Shown here: one piece after another, positions 25,754 to 35,257 of the stretch
Layout: every line of letters begins with the position of its first letter
Position numbering within the stretch: position 1 is the stretch's first letter
NCBI GenBank assembly: GCA_026391795.1
Contig: JAPLDI010000020.1
Coordinates: forward strand, 32,256 to 96,255
DNA length: 64,000 nucleotides
Direction: 5' to 3'
From: Bacteroidota bacterium
GTDB taxonomy: Bacteria > Bacteroidota > Bacteroidia > Bacteroidales > FEN-979
The notes under the pieces: generated by a model
What the model was told of the DNA's origin: nothing
Seen by the model: only the letters and a program-made list of their open reading frames with translations
Databases searched by the model: none
Position numbers and translations under genes: made by a program

Positions 25754-25852
25754 ACGCAGGTGGTTAGTTGGTTTGTAATAATTTTTTCAAAACAGGATAT
25801 AATCAGTAAATATATTGAGATTTGAATTTTCTTTCAACGGCTGATACGAAAA

Positions 25853-25868
25853 TACCTATAAATAAGTA
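25853..25868. promoter_or_regulatory. 7-2-7 heptamer palindrome, site 6 (perfect)
   Basis: TACCTAT-AA-ATAAGTA, both heptamers matching TACYYMT. It lies 99 bp before the DcaP-like porin ATG and 42 bp after the end of the DUF2254 gene, so the porin series is its likely target. Confidence 0.6.
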
Positions 25869-25909
25869 TTCCTCATTTATCATCCAGCCCGAATCCGGGG
25901 GGTACAATC

Positions 25910-27178
25910 TTACTTCTCCTTTTTTCCCCCCACACCCTGGAAGTCGCTCACATCCGCCATGGCCTGGTCTTCCGATTCAGGAAAGTTTCTTCGGGTGGAT
26001 CGTTCAATGAGGCTCAGTTCGGTGCGCAGAACGGCAGCCCGTTCTTCAGGCAAGGTCTGAATGAGGTTCTCGCACATGGCTTTCAGGCGGCGTGCGATCT
26101 GGATACTGGTACCACCGAACTGACGAACCTCGGTTACTGCCAGGGCTACATAGTCTTCCCAGTCGGGGGTTCGGTAGATCAGTCGTAAAGTGCCCGTTTC
26201 GTCCAGCCGCAGTCCTTCATCCAGACGGCGGCTTCCAAGGTGGCGGAGCAGGTACTGGATCTGGTCAATGGCCAGAACCGCGGTGGTGGGGTCGTTGATT
26301 GCTGGAGAAAGTCCCTTGGAAGCAATATCCACCAGGATCCGGAAAGCAAAACCGGGATCCTGCTCCATGGTCCGTTCGGCCCCTACGGCAATCGATTGAT
26401 ACAGGGAAAAGTCAGACGGAGTCCTCCCGTTGCAGAAGATCCTGAACAGCGGTTGTCCGGCTGATATGAAATCTCCCACCTGGGGTACAAGTTCAATTAC
26501 ACACTCATTTTGCCTGGCCAGGGAGACAAGTCCTTTTATATCGAAAGCCAGGAGTACTCCTTCCCTCCGGTTCAGAATAACACGTTCAGGTTCCCCGGAT
26601 GGGATTACAGGTACCCGGGCCGCCTCCTTCGGTTCAGAGATAAGCCGGGGATAAACATTCCGGATGACATCGCGGCCCAGCTTTGCCGTCAGTTTCATTG
26701 CACCGCTCGGTCTGAGTTTTCTTCCCACCTCATCGACGAGATAGATAAAGACTCCCAGGCTGAGTACACAACTGTACACGGCAACGTAGGCTGTGATCAG
26801 CGGAACGGCCACCCTGATGCGGAGGAGTGCTCCCAGTGTGAAAGTAAACGTGAACATAAACAGCGTCAGCGAATACTTCGTAACCGGGTTCCTGAAAACA
26901 AGGCCAATAAAACGCGGAGTAAGTGAGGCGCTGGCCAGCTGCACGGATATGAGTAGCGCCGAACAGACAAATACAATAAGCGTAAACATGGAGGCTGCCA
27001 GGGTTCCCATCACGGTCATGGAGGTCGCCGGGTCGAATTCCACGATCCAGCCCAGTTTGATTTCGATCGCGTTGAGCGTGCGGACAGCCGCCATAGCCAC
27101 AATCATGCTTAATGAAGGAAGGATCCAGATGGAACTTTTGAAATAATTAATGATGTGATATCGCTGCAGCCAGGTCAT
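25910..27178 (-). CDS. DUF2254 integral membrane protein
   Basis: The 422-residue protein has four membrane segments in its first ~150 residues. A soluble part follows, with SKGLSPAINDPTTAVLAIDQIQYLLRHL, the hallmark block of DUF2254. The family is widespread and uncharacterised. ATG 27178 follows the upstream BBP2 gene by 26 bp; a TTG at 27208 overlapping that stop by 4 bp is a possible earlier start. It is the last gene of the RND pump operon. A link to efflux or membrane stress is only suggested by position. Confidence 0.82.
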   Translation of the reverse strand: MTWLQRYHIINYFKSSIWILPSLSMIVAMAAVRTLNAIEIKLGWIVEFDPATSMTVMGTLAASMFTLIVFVCSALLISVQLASASLTPRFIGLVFRNPVTKYSLTLFMFTFTFTLGALLRIRVAVPLITAYVAVYSCVLSLGVFIYLVDEVGRKLRPSGAMKLTAKLGRDVIRNVYPRLISEPKEAARVPVIPSGEPERVILNRREGVLLAFDIKGLVSLARQNECVIELVPQVGDFISAGQPLFRIFCNGRTPSDFSLYQSIAVGAERTMEQDPGFAFRILVDIASKGLSPAINDPTTAVLAIDQIQYLLRHLGSRRLDEGLRLDETGTLRLIYRTPDWEDYVALAVTEVRQFGGTSIQIARRLKAMCENLIQTLPEERAAVLRTELSLIERSTRRNFPESEDQAMADVSDFQGVGGKKEK

Positions 27179-27204
27179 AGTTTTGTACGGTTGATTTATG
27201 AATA

Positions 27205-28344
27205 TCAAAACCGGACACCGGTTGAAAAAAGAATTTCTTCCATATTATCGCTGGTTTTGCTGTAAAATTCCTTGCTGCCGGGATAGCCGCCAAGATACCG
27301 GTAAATGAGGCGGATAAACCCGATGCTCACAGGTTTGTACTCGAAGCATGCCGTGAATCCCCTGGTCCTGACACCCCGGTCGGTAAGCTTGTTCACACCC
27401 GAAAGAAATCCATTCGGATCGTTGAAGAATTCATAACGTCCGGTCAATGCAAAATGGTCATTAAACCGATAGGTGGCTTGGAGAAACCCGGAGAACATGG
27501 TTGCGATTTTTGTGGTATCGGGAGGCTTTCGTGAATTTGTCTGACCCCCGAGATCCAACTGTCCGACAAGTTCAACTGTTTTAATGGGATTATAGTTGAT
27601 GATCAGATTGTTGTAGAGAAGGAAGTTATTAACCTTCGATTCCCTGGTAGCCTGGTTTCCGAGGAAGTTGTTGTAATTGATGAAAAGGTTGCCTGTCGGC
27701 TTATAGGTGAGGAAAAGGATTCCTGCCATGTTGGTATTGTCTGCATAAGCGATCGAAAAAGGATCACCCACCATGATTCCTCCACTGAACTTATCGGAGA
27801 ATTTATATGATAATTTAACCCCGAGTACACTGCCGGGTTCAAAATATCCGCCGATGGTAACGGAACTTACCTGGTTCAGCACACTCCATGAGGATTCATA
27901 ACCTACCGGATTGAAGATATATCCAACATCAAACCAAAGGTCTTTAACGATGCGGAAGCCAAAGTTTGCCTGCCTTATGTACCTTGTCCACTGGGAACTC
28001 GGGGAAGAAAGCAGATTTGGTGCATCACCGAACTGGAGGGCCATTTTACCTCTTACTTTTTCCGCATTGTAATAAATTTCAAGAGCGGTAACATTCAATC
28101 GGATCTGGTTGTACATCGGGCAGTTTCCGGAAAAAGGGATGATATCAGAGGTGTCCTTGGAATTTTTCAGCATAAAGCCGAAATAAGCGTCAACGTAGAA
28201 ACTGAAGGAGAAGTTCTTTACCTTTCCAAAAAGCTGGTTCTTTCTTGCCTCAGTGGTGCTATCAACACCACTCTGGGCATATAACCCGGAAGAACTCAAA
28301 AAAAGAAGCGAAATAAACAGGCATTTAAAAATAGTTTTCCGCAT
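27205..28344 (-). CDS. Putative beta-barrel porin, BBP2 type
   Basis: The 379-residue protein has a signal peptide ending LYAQ. It opens FSFSFYVDAYFGFMLKNSKD, followed by paired strands with FGDAPNLLSS and NFGFRIVKDLWFDVGYIFNPVGYESSWS, the pattern of the BBP2 outer-membrane family. The last strand, EEILFSTGVRF, ends in Phe. Substrate is unknown. It lies 96 bp downstream of the RND outer-membrane factor and 26 bp upstream of DUF2254, so it is probably in the pump operon. Confidence 0.75.
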   Translation of the reverse strand: MRKTIFKCLFISLLFLSSSGLYAQSGVDSTTEARKNQLFGKVKNFSFSFYVDAYFGFMLKNSKDTSDIIPFSGNCPMYNQIRLNVTALEIYYNAEKVRGKMALQFGDAPNLLSSPSSQWTRYIRQANFGFRIVKDLWFDVGYIFNPVGYESSWSVLNQVSSVTIGGYFEPGSVLGVKLSYKFSDKFSGGIMVGDPFSIAYADNTNMAGILFLTYKPTGNLFINYNNFLGNQATRESKVNNFLLYNNLIINYNPIKTVELVGQLDLGGQTNSRKPPDTTKIATMFSGFLQATYRFNDHFALTGRYEFFNDPNGFLSGVNKLTDRGVRTRGFTACFEYKPVSIGFIRLIYRYLGGYPGSKEFYSKTSDNMEEILFSTGVRF

Positions 28345-28389
28345 GGCTTATGTTTATGATTACCATTCACCATTCGCTGTTCACTTTTA

Positions 28390-28439
28390 ATTCTTCATTC
28401 TTCATTTTTAATTCTTCATTCTTCATTTTTTAATTCTTC
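28390..28439. repeat. Heptamer-period array (ATTCTTC/ATTTTTA units)
   Basis: Six consecutive 7-bp units, ATTCTTC, ATTCTTC, ATTTTTA, ATTCTTC, ATTCTTC, ATTTTTT, then one slipped copy. It fills the gap between the outer-membrane factor gene and the BBP2 gene. Confidence 0.75.
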
Positions 28440-28440
28440 A

Positions 28441-29814
28441 TTACTTCCATCCTCCTCCAAGTGCTGTATAGAGATTCACCACCGAAGTCATGGCATCACT
28501 CTGTGCATTGGAAAGATTGATCTGTGCTGTGAAAAGCATTTCCTGGGCATTGATGACATCAAGGTAACTTGCATACCCTGCATTGTAAAGCTGGTTTGAA
28601 AGATCGAATGCAGTCTGTGCAGCAGTTAACGTGGTTTGCTGGCTCTGGACAATTTCAACCTGTTTCTGGAATTCCAGGAGGCGGTTGGAAACTTCCATGA
28701 GTGAGTTGATAAGTGTGTACTGGTACTCGTACAGCATCTGTTCTTTCTGTGCCTGTGCCTTCTTGACCCCCTGCCGCAGCTGGCCCCCTGCGAAAATGGG
28801 AGCTACCAGGTTGCCCAGTGCGCTGTATATTAGGTTTGTCGGATTAAAGGCAGCACCGATGCTTCCCGAGATACCCAGGGTGGGCAGCATCATGGCACGG
28901 GCAACACCGATGTTGGCATTGGCAGCGATGAGTGTCTGCTCGGCCTGCATGACATCCGGCCGCCGGAAAATGAGATGGGAGGGAAGTCCGGGTGTCTTGA
29001 TTTCGGGCTCGTTTAGCTGGTCCAGCATGTCACGGCCACGGGCGATCGCATGAGGCGGTTCTCCCAACAGGATACTCAGGTAGTTTTCAGATTCACCGAT
29101 CTGCAATTCGATGGCAGGGATCTTGGCCATGGCCAGAGCGAGTTCAGCCTCTGCCTGGGCGACGACCAGTCCCGAAGCGGTACCAGCAACCATTTTGTTT
29201 CTTACGAGGTCGAGGGATTGCTGACGGATGGTGACATTCTCGCGTGTTATTCTGAGTTCGTTGTCAAATTCTAGAAGATTAAAGTAATTCGAAACGATGC
29301 TGTTGATCAGGTTGATCCTTACCGACTGCTGGTAGGCTAACTGTCCGAAGAGTTCTGCGCGGGCTGCTTCTTTTGCGCGGCGAAGCTTTCCCCAGAGGTC
29401 AATCTCCCAGCTGACCTGGCCGACCGCGGTAACCGCACTGAATTCTGCGATCCTTCCTGCGATGGCCTGCTTCTGCCAGCCGCCGTCGGCCTGGGCGGAG
29501 AACTGCGGCCATTGCTGGCCACGGGCCACCTTGAAGGCTGCTGTGGCCTGTTCGATACGGGCAAAGGCGATCCTGACATCATAATTATTTTTCAGTCCGG
29601 TCAGCACCAGTCGCTGCAGAACCGAATCTTTGAACAATTTGATCCATTCGATGTTTGCAATGCTGCTGGAGTCGCCGCTCTGTGCAAACCTGAACAGGCT
29701 GTCCATCTTCAGGGTCGGCCTTACGTACTTCGGGCCAACCTTGCAGCCGGCCATGGCAAGGAATATCGAAAAAACGATAAACAGGGTGAGGGATCTTGAA
29801 TTGTTGCGGACCAT
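28441..29814 (-). CDS. RND efflux outer-membrane lipoprotein (NodT/OprM family)
   Basis: The 457-residue protein has a lipobox (AMAGC) followed by KVGPKYVRP, the usual NodT/OprM start. Two homologous halves contain long helices with FARIEQATAAFKVARGQQWP, EIDLWGKLRRAKEAARAE and MLPTLGISGSIG, all typical of the TolC superfamily. It should form the trimeric outer-membrane channel that completes the pump encoded at 29898-34304. The gene order, adaptor - permease - outer channel, is standard for HAE1 efflux operons. Confidence 0.93.
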   Translation of the reverse strand: MVRNNSRSLTLFIVFSIFLAMAGCKVGPKYVRPTLKMDSLFRFAQSGDSSSIANIEWIKLFKDSVLQRLVLTGLKNNYDVRIAFARIEQATAAFKVARGQQWPQFSAQADGGWQKQAIAGRIAEFSAVTAVGQVSWEIDLWGKLRRAKEAARAELFGQLAYQQSVRINLINSIVSNYFNLLEFDNELRITRENVTIRQQSLDLVRNKMVAGTASGLVVAQAEAELALAMAKIPAIELQIGESENYLSILLGEPPHAIARGRDMLDQLNEPEIKTPGLPSHLIFRRPDVMQAEQTLIAANANIGVARAMMLPTLGISGSIGAAFNPTNLIYSALGNLVAPIFAGGQLRQGVKKAQAQKEQMLYEYQYTLINSLMEVSNRLLEFQKQVEIVQSQQTTLTAAQTAFDLSNQLYNAGYASYLDVINAQEMLFTAQINLSNAQSDAMTSVVNLYTALGGGWK

Positions 29815-29860
29815 ATTTATTTGCGATTGGACGATTTACGATTGAATTTACGATTTGATC

Positions 29861-29888
29861 GCGTCACGCGTCACACGTTACGCGTCAC
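29861..29888. repeat. Heptamer-period array (GCGTCAC units)
   Basis: Four 7-bp units, GCGTCAC, GCGTCAC, ACGTTAC, GCGTCAC, in the 83-bp gap between permease and outer-membrane factor genes. Preceding it are two TTTACGATT-like repeats. Confidence 0.7.
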
Positions 29889-29897
29889 GAAATGATG

Positions 29898-32800
29898 CTA
29901 TTTTGCCACGTCACTTTCTTTCTTCTTCTTGAACCTGTTCTCCAGTTTCTGGAACGCGACATAGAGTGAAGGAACAACCAGCACCCCGCATATGGTCGCC
30001 ACGAGCATCCCGCCGAAAACAGAAGTTCCCAGTGCATGACGGCTTGCGGCCCCGGCCCCCGATGCGATCACAAGGGGCACAACGCCTAAAATAAATGCAA
30101 AGGATGTCATCAGGATCGGGCGGAAGCGAAGTTTGGCTCCTTCAAGCGCGGCAGCGATCAGCGGGTGCCCCAGGTCGTGTTTCTGCTTGGCAAACTCCAC
30201 GATCAGGATGGCGTTTTTAGCGACAAGCCCGATCAGCATGATCAACCCGATCTGTGCGTAAATATTATTCTGAAGACCGGTGAGCCATTGCAATCCGAAT
30301 GCCCCGAATACGCCGAATGGGATCGCCAGCAATACCGGGATCGGAAGCAGCCAGCTCTCATATTTCGCGGCGAGAAGGAAAAAGACAAAGATGAAACAAA
30401 GCGTAAAGATAAAGGGTGCCTGTCCCCCTGAGATAAGTTCTTCGCGGGTCATACCAGAGTAATCATAACCAAACCCGTAAGGAAGGGTCTTTTCGGATAC
30501 CCTTGTTACCGCCTCAATGGCCTGCCCGGTTGAATATCCCGGCGCGATGACGATTGTGTAGTCGGCTGAACTGTACAAGTTGAATCGTTTTACAATATCC
30601 GGTCCCTGCGTCGGTTTTATATCAACCAGTGTTCCCAGAGGCACCATACTTCCCGAATTGCTTCTTACATAAACGCCGTAGATATCCTCCTTGTTTGCCC
30701 GGTAAATGGCATCTGCCTGAATGATGACCCGGTAGGATTTTCCGAACTTGTTGAAATCGTTGACATAATAACTTCCGAAAATACCCTGCAGGGTCGTATA
30801 GACGCTGTTGACAGGCACTCCCAGAACCTTGGCCTTCTCCTTATCCACCGTAAGCTCGAACTGGGGAATGTCGTTCCGGAAGGGAGTAAATGCAGTTACA
30901 AATTCCGGTTGTTTCATGGTCTCAGCCTGAAACGCCTGTACCACCTCCGCCATCTTGTCAATACCGGCCCCGGTCTTATCCTCCATCTGGAATTCGAGCC
31001 CCCCGGTTTTGCCAAGACCGGGAATTGCCGGCGCATTGAATGCCATACAGACGCCCCCGGGAATCTTGTTGAATTTGCCCTGGACTTCCCGGATGATGAC
31101 GCCCACATTGCGCTTCATGCCTCTTTCCTTCCAGTCGGTCAGCTTCACGAAGGCCATCCCGTTGGTCGTGTTCACGGTATTGTCGAGGATGCTGTATCCC
31201 GGGATTGTCGTATAGGACGCAACACCGTCGGTTTTTGAAAGGATCGATTCAACCTCACGCATAACGGCATCCGTTTTCTCCAGCGCATAGGCCTTGGGTG
31301 TTGTAATATTAATAAAGAAATATCCCTGGTCTTCAGGAGGCAGGAACCCTGTTGGTAAGAACTTCATGACGAACACTGCCAGAACGCAGATAATTGCCAG
31401 GAATATAACCGGCCGGGAAAGGTGGTGTGTGAAATTGCCGGCGATTTTCAGGTATCCGTTTGTTGTTTTATCAAATCCCTTGTCAAAGGCTTTAAAGAAT
31501 CTTCCCAGCAAGCCTTTCTTTTCTCTCTTCGGTTTCAGAAGCATGACACAGAGCGGAGGAGAGAGCGTAAGTGCCAGGAGTGCGGAGATCAGGATCGAGG
31601 AGATCAGGGTCAGCGCGAATTGTTTGTACATCACACCGGTAACACCCCCAAGGAAGGAGACAGGAATGAACACGGCACAAAGCACCATAGTTATGGTCAT
31701 GATTGCAGGTGTGATCTCTTTCATCGTATGTTTGGCTGCTTCCAGCGGAGCCAGTCCTTCTGCATCGATCTTTTCCTGTATGGCTTCAAGCACCACAATG
31801 GCATCGTCGACTACAATTCCAATGGCCAGAACCAATGCGAAGAGGGTCAGCATATTGATGGAAAACCCGAGCAGGGGAAAAGCAGCCAGCGCACCTACCA
31901 GTGAGATGGGAACGGTGATGGCCGGAATGAGCGTGGCGCGCCAGTCCTGGAGGAAAAGAAACACAACGATAAACACCAGGACAAATGCCTCCAGCAGTGT
32001 AATGAGGACTTCCTCGATGGATGCCGTTACAAATTCCACCGTATCAAGTCCTTTTTCGTAAGTAATTCCTTTTGGAAATTCCTTTGCAAGTTCTTCCATG
32101 GTACCATCCAGCTGTTTCCGCAACTGAACAGCATTGGATCCCGGTGCCTGGTAAACGGCGATGGCCGGCGCCGGTTTCCCTTTGAACCTTCCGACGGCAT
32201 CATACGTTTTCATCCCCATCTCGATCCGGGCGATATCCTTCATCCTGACCAGGGATCCGTCGGAATTTGCTTTTATGATGATGTTTTCAAACTGCTTTTC
32301 TTCCAGCAGACGCCCCTGAACACGGATCATGATTGACATCTCCTGTCCCGGTGCGGCCGGGTTCTTACCGATCTGTCCGGCAGCTGCCTGGACATTCTGG
32401 TCCTTGATGGCACTCTGAACATCCTGAACGGTGATCCCGAGTCCGGCCATCTTCTGGGGATTCAGCCATATGCGCATGGCATAATCATCCCCCCCGAACA
32501 TCATAACATCGCTCACGCCCCTGATTCGTTTCAGAACGTTCACAATGTTTATGTTGAGATAATTGGCAAGAAATTTTACGTCATAAGCCGTATCCGAAGA
32601 GATGAGCGAATAAAGCATCAGGATGCTGGTGGATTTTTTCTGGACGATCACCCCGCCCTGTACGACTTCAGGAGGAAGTACATTCATGGCGCGCTGGGTA
32701 CGGTTCTGAACATTCACGGTTGCCATGTCGGGATCCGTCCCGACCTCAAAATAGACGGTGATGTTGCAGGATCCGTCGTTTGCGCACTGGGATGTCATGT

Positions 32801-33029
32801 AGATCATGTTATCGACCCCGTTGATCTGCTCTTCAAGGGGAACGGAAACCGTCTTCTGAACATCCTGGGAATTGGCACCCGGATAATATGCAGTGACCTG
32901 AACCGTGGGAGGTACGATGTCAGGATATTGTGATATTGGCAAGGTAAATAAGCTTAAGATCCCGACAAGAGCAATCAGGATGGCAATAACCGAAGACAGG
33001 ATCGGGCGGGTTATAAATTGTTGCAGCAT
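29898..33029 (-). CDS. RND multidrug efflux permease, HAE1 (AcrB-like) family
   Basis: The 1043-residue length is usual for AcrB/MexB. It has TM1 followed by FTLPISQYPDIVPPTVQVTAYYPGA, the periplasmic porter repeats, and ALVLAIGIVVDDAIVVLEA in TM4 with the proton-relay aspartate pair. FGSYYVNDFNKFG and GLVAKNAILIVEFAK are further standard blocks. It should export hydrophobic or amphipathic compounds using the proton gradient. It lies between the adaptor (105 bp upstream) and outer channel (83 bp downstream). No local regulator of TetR or two-component type is adjacent. Confidence 0.95.
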   Translation of the reverse strand: MLQQFITRPILSSVIAILIALVGILSLFTLPISQYPDIVPPTVQVTAYYPGANSQDVQKTVSVPLEEQINGVDNMIYMTSQCANDGSCNITVYFEVGTDPDMATVNVQNRTQRAMNVLPPEVVQGGVIVQKKSTSILMLYSLISSDTAYDVKFLANYLNINIVNVLKRIRGVSDVMMFGGDDYAMRIWLNPQKMAGLGITVQDVQSAIKDQNVQAAAGQIGKNPAAPGQEMSIMIRVQGRLLEEKQFENIIIKANSDGSLVRMKDIARIEMGMKTYDAVGRFKGKPAPAIAVYQAPGSNAVQLRKQLDGTMEELAKEFPKGITYEKGLDTVEFVTASIEEVLITLLEAFVLVFIVVFLFLQDWRATLIPAITVPISLVGALAAFPLLGFSINMLTLFALVLAIGIVVDDAIVVLEAIQEKIDAEGLAPLEAAKHTMKEITPAIMTITMVLCAVFIPVSFLGGVTGVMYKQFALTLISSILISALLALTLSPPLCVMLLKPKREKKGLLGRFFKAFDKGFDKTTNGYLKIAGNFTHHLSRPVIFLAIICVLAVFVMKFLPTGFLPPEDQGYFFINITTPKAYALEKTDAVMREVESILSKTDGVASYTTIPGYSILDNTVNTTNGMAFVKLTDWKERGMKRNVGVIIREVQGKFNKIPGGVCMAFNAPAIPGLGKTGGLEFQMEDKTGAGIDKMAEVVQAFQAETMKQPEFVTAFTPFRNDIPQFELTVDKEKAKVLGVPVNSVYTTLQGIFGSYYVNDFNKFGKSYRVIIQADAIYRANKEDIYGVYVRSNSGSMVPLGTLVDIKPTQGPDIVKRFNLYSSADYTIVIAPGYSTGQAIEAVTRVSEKTLPYGFGYDYSGMTREELISGGQAPFIFTLCFIFVFFLLAAKYESWLLPIPVLLAIPFGVFGAFGLQWLTGLQNNIYAQIGLIMLIGLVAKNAILIVEFAKQKHDLGHPLIAAALEGAKLRFRPILMTSFAFILGVVPLVIASGAGAASRHALGTSVFGGMLVATICGVLVVPSLYVAFQKLENRFKKKKESDVAK

Positions 33030-33039
33030 GGTCTTTTAA

Positions 33040-33069
33040 TTACGAATTACGAATTACGAATTACGAATT
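33040..33069. repeat. Heptamer-period array (TTACGAA units)
   Basis: Four perfect 7-bp copies of TTACGAA plus two bases, in the gap between adaptor and permease genes. Confidence 0.85.
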
Positions 33070-33134
33070 TTGTCAGGTTGATGAGGTCAATGAAAATTTC
33101 GCTATTTCGCCTTCTCACCATTTCGCTACTTAAA

Positions 33135-34304
33135 TTACTGTGGCCTTTCGGGTAATTTAAATGTATCCAGAACCATGACCGGGGTTATCACCATTCCTTC
33201 CTTGAATTTCTGGAATCCCTCAAGCAGGATCCTGGAGCCCGGGTTCAGTCCGTTGTTCACGATCACATGTGTCCCGATGTTCCGGCCCATAAGGAGCGGG
33301 ACGCGGGTGACTTTGTTTTCATTGTCGACGAGGAATGCAAAGTTCTTTCCCTGGATCTGTGTCGTGGCGCTCTGTGGGATGACTACCGCATTGTCGCGTT
33401 CCCTCAGGACCAGGTTGATATTGGCAAAGTTTCCCGGCTTGATCAACCCGTCGGCATTGGGAAAAACGGCCCGCATGGCAATGGTACCCGTGGCCGGGTT
33501 CACTGCCCGGTCGATGAAATCGATCTTGCCAGGGGATGAATATTGTATGTTCCCGGACAACGTCAGGTATGCAGCAATGGAGTTGCTGAGTTCCCTTGCT
33601 TCGGCCTTGTGATCAATGAGGTACTTCTGGATCAGCAGGTAGTCGGTTTCGTTCATCTGGAAATCCACATACATCGGATCGGAAGCCGAGACTGTTGTAA
33701 GCAATGTGCTTTCACCGTGTCCGACAAGGTTCCCCGGGTTCACAGCTACCTTACCGATATACCCGGTAATAGGGGATGTCATGGTGGTGTACGACAGGTT
33801 CAGTTTTGCATCAGCCAGGTTGGCCTTAGAGCTTTCAACCGCTGCCCCGGTTTGTTTTTCTGTAGTAACGGCAACATCATAATCATTCTGGCTGATGGCA
33901 TTTGTTTTCAGAAGAGGCTTCAGCCGGGCTACATCAAGCTTTGCTTTTTCCCAGGCTGCATTTTTGCTCTGAAGGTCCGCTTCAGAATATTTGACATTGT
34001 TGATGTATTTGTCCTGTTCGATTAAAAACAGAAGCTGTCCCTGTTTCACGATCGTTCCTTCCTCGAAGGTCCAGTTCTTCAGGTACCCTTCTACACGTGC
34101 CCTGATCTCGACAGTGGGAATGCCTACTGCCTGCCCGACAAGTTCGACGTAAACCGGGACTTTCATCCCCTTTATGTCAAGTACTTTAAATTCGGGTGCT
34201 TGATTAACCTCTTCTTTCTTTGATTTACAGGCTGTGATCAAAAAAGAAGCTGTGATCAAAAGGGCTGCAGCCAGGATGATTTTTTTTGAGTAAACTTGAT
34301 TCAT
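33135..34304 (-). CDS. RND efflux periplasmic adaptor (membrane fusion) lipoprotein
   Basis: The 389-residue protein has a lipobox (LITAC) after MNQVYSKK. The biotinyl-lipoyl half motifs are seen in VEIRARVEGYLKNWTFEEGTIVKQGQLLFLIEQ and TSPITGYIGKVAVNPGNLV. A helical hairpin lies between them, and beta-barrel and membrane-proximal parts follow. It links the permease to the outer channel. The frame extends to 34367, but ATG 34304 is the start that gives the lipoprotein signal. First gene of the efflux operon. Confidence 0.92.
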   Translation of the reverse strand: MNQVYSKKIILAAALLITASFLITACKSKKEEVNQAPEFKVLDIKGMKVPVYVELVGQAVGIPTVEIRARVEGYLKNWTFEEGTIVKQGQLLFLIEQDKYINNVKYSEADLQSKNAAWEKAKLDVARLKPLLKTNAISQNDYDVAVTTEKQTGAAVESSKANLADAKLNLSYTTMTSPITGYIGKVAVNPGNLVGHGESTLLTTVSASDPMYVDFQMNETDYLLIQKYLIDHKAEARELSNSIAAYLTLSGNIQYSSPGKIDFIDRAVNPATGTIAMRAVFPNADGLIKPGNFANINLVLRERDNAVVIPQSATTQIQGKNFAFLVDNENKVTRVPLLMGRNIGTHVIVNNGLNPGSRILLEGFQKFKEGMVITPVMVLDTFKLPERPQ

Positions 34305-34428
34305 AGGTGTGATTTTTAATGAAGATACCATCTTAATTAATTTGGAGATCAAACAGGTAAACAGCAATACCCGATGACCTTAGGAACTGAACATCAACAA
34401 AAACAGAGCATTTACGAAAAGAAGATTC

Positions 34429-35088
34429 TTATTTACTTTTTTTCTTCAGAATGTCGTCCTGCTGCCAGTGTGAATAAATAGCCTCACTGATCCGGATGGT
34501 TGCCTCATCAATATACTGCGGGTCTGTCACCTCGATCTCTGCCCTCCAGAGGGGCTCTTTGGAAGCTTTGGTGTAAAGGGCAGCGGTCAGGTTTACAACA
34601 GAGGTGCTGGTCCAGTAGCCACCGGTGGTCACGGTATTGTAATATCCTACGCCATAATAGCCCCCATAGTAACCTCCATAATAACCGCCACCCCAGTATC
34701 CGCCGTAATCACCGGTCACATAGGTTGTCTGCGGAACATAGCTTTCGGTGTTTTCGGTTCCCTTGTAGGAGAATACCAAAATTGCATCTGCACCCAGGCT
34801 GTCGCATTTATGTTTGATCTCAGAGATCGGATATTTGTGAGAAGGATCTAAAAAACTGAGCGAACTGATGCATTTTAATCCCCTTGAATTAAAGTAAGAA
34901 CTCATGGACGTTTCAAAGGGTTTCATATACTCGAGTTTTTCAAATAAAGGCAGGAGAACGATTTTCGAGATCTTTGAATTGTCAGTGGGGTTTTTCCAGG
35001 CGGTCAGGGTAACCGGTGTGCCACAGGAAGTGATAAAGATGACAGAAATTACTGCCAGGATAAAAAGGTAGATTTTGCTGTTTTTCAT
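34429..35088 (-). CDS. Gly/Tyr-rich lipoprotein, paralogue of 41128-41736
   Basis: The 219-residue protein has a lipobox (ITSC) and mature start CGTPVTLTAWKNP. The body (SKIVLLPLFEKLEYMKPFE, then KHKCDSLGADAILVFSYKGT) is an alpha/beta fold also found at 41128-41736. Residues about 127-149 are a low-complexity stretch of Gly, Tyr and Trp. The C-terminal part (LYTKASKEPLWRAEIEVTDP) resembles DUF4136-like lipoproteins in layout, but I do not assign it to that family. It stands alone between the RND operon and cassette B. Function unknown. Confidence 0.75.
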   Translation of the reverse strand: MKNSKIYLFILAVISVIFITSCGTPVTLTAWKNPTDNSKISKIVLLPLFEKLEYMKPFETSMSSYFNSRGLKCISSLSFLDPSHKYPISEIKHKCDSLGADAILVFSYKGTENTESYVPQTTYVTGDYGGYWGGGYYGGYYGGYYGVGYYNTVTTGGYWTSTSVVNLTAALYTKASKEPLWRAEIEVTDPQYIDEATIRISEAIYSHWQQDDILKKKSK

Positions 35089-35182
35089 AATCGTTTTTTT
35101 TGTAAATATAATAAAAAATAAGTTTTACTAATAAGTGCCATCCAAAACATACAGAAGGATGCAAATACAATCATCTCAGGGA

Positions 35183-35224
35183 TAAAAAACTGCCGGAACT
35201 TAATATAAAGAATAGTTCCGGCAG
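35183..35224 (-). terminator. Rho-independent terminator of cassette B
   Basis: CTGCCGGAAC (35190-35199) pairs with GTTCCGGCAG (35215-35224). On the minus strand the stem is followed by a T run (35183-35189). An outer pair, ATCTCAGG/CCTGAGAT, extends the structure to 35173-35236. Confidence 0.85.
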
Positions 35225-35257
35225 ATAACCTGAGATTTTTTGCAAGATCTGACTGAA

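Noticed and set aside
31294..32061. Plus-strand 255-codon open frame
   Set aside because: It is antisense to the conserved RND permease and has no signal, motif or RBS; a shadow of codon bias.
28390..33069. Repeats considered as a CRISPR array
   Set aside because: Period is 7 bp with no spacers and no cas gene in the window.
35127..35136. TACTAATAAGT, resembling the 7-2-7 palindrome
   Set aside because: Half-site spacing and sequence do not fit the heptamer pattern; counted as chance.
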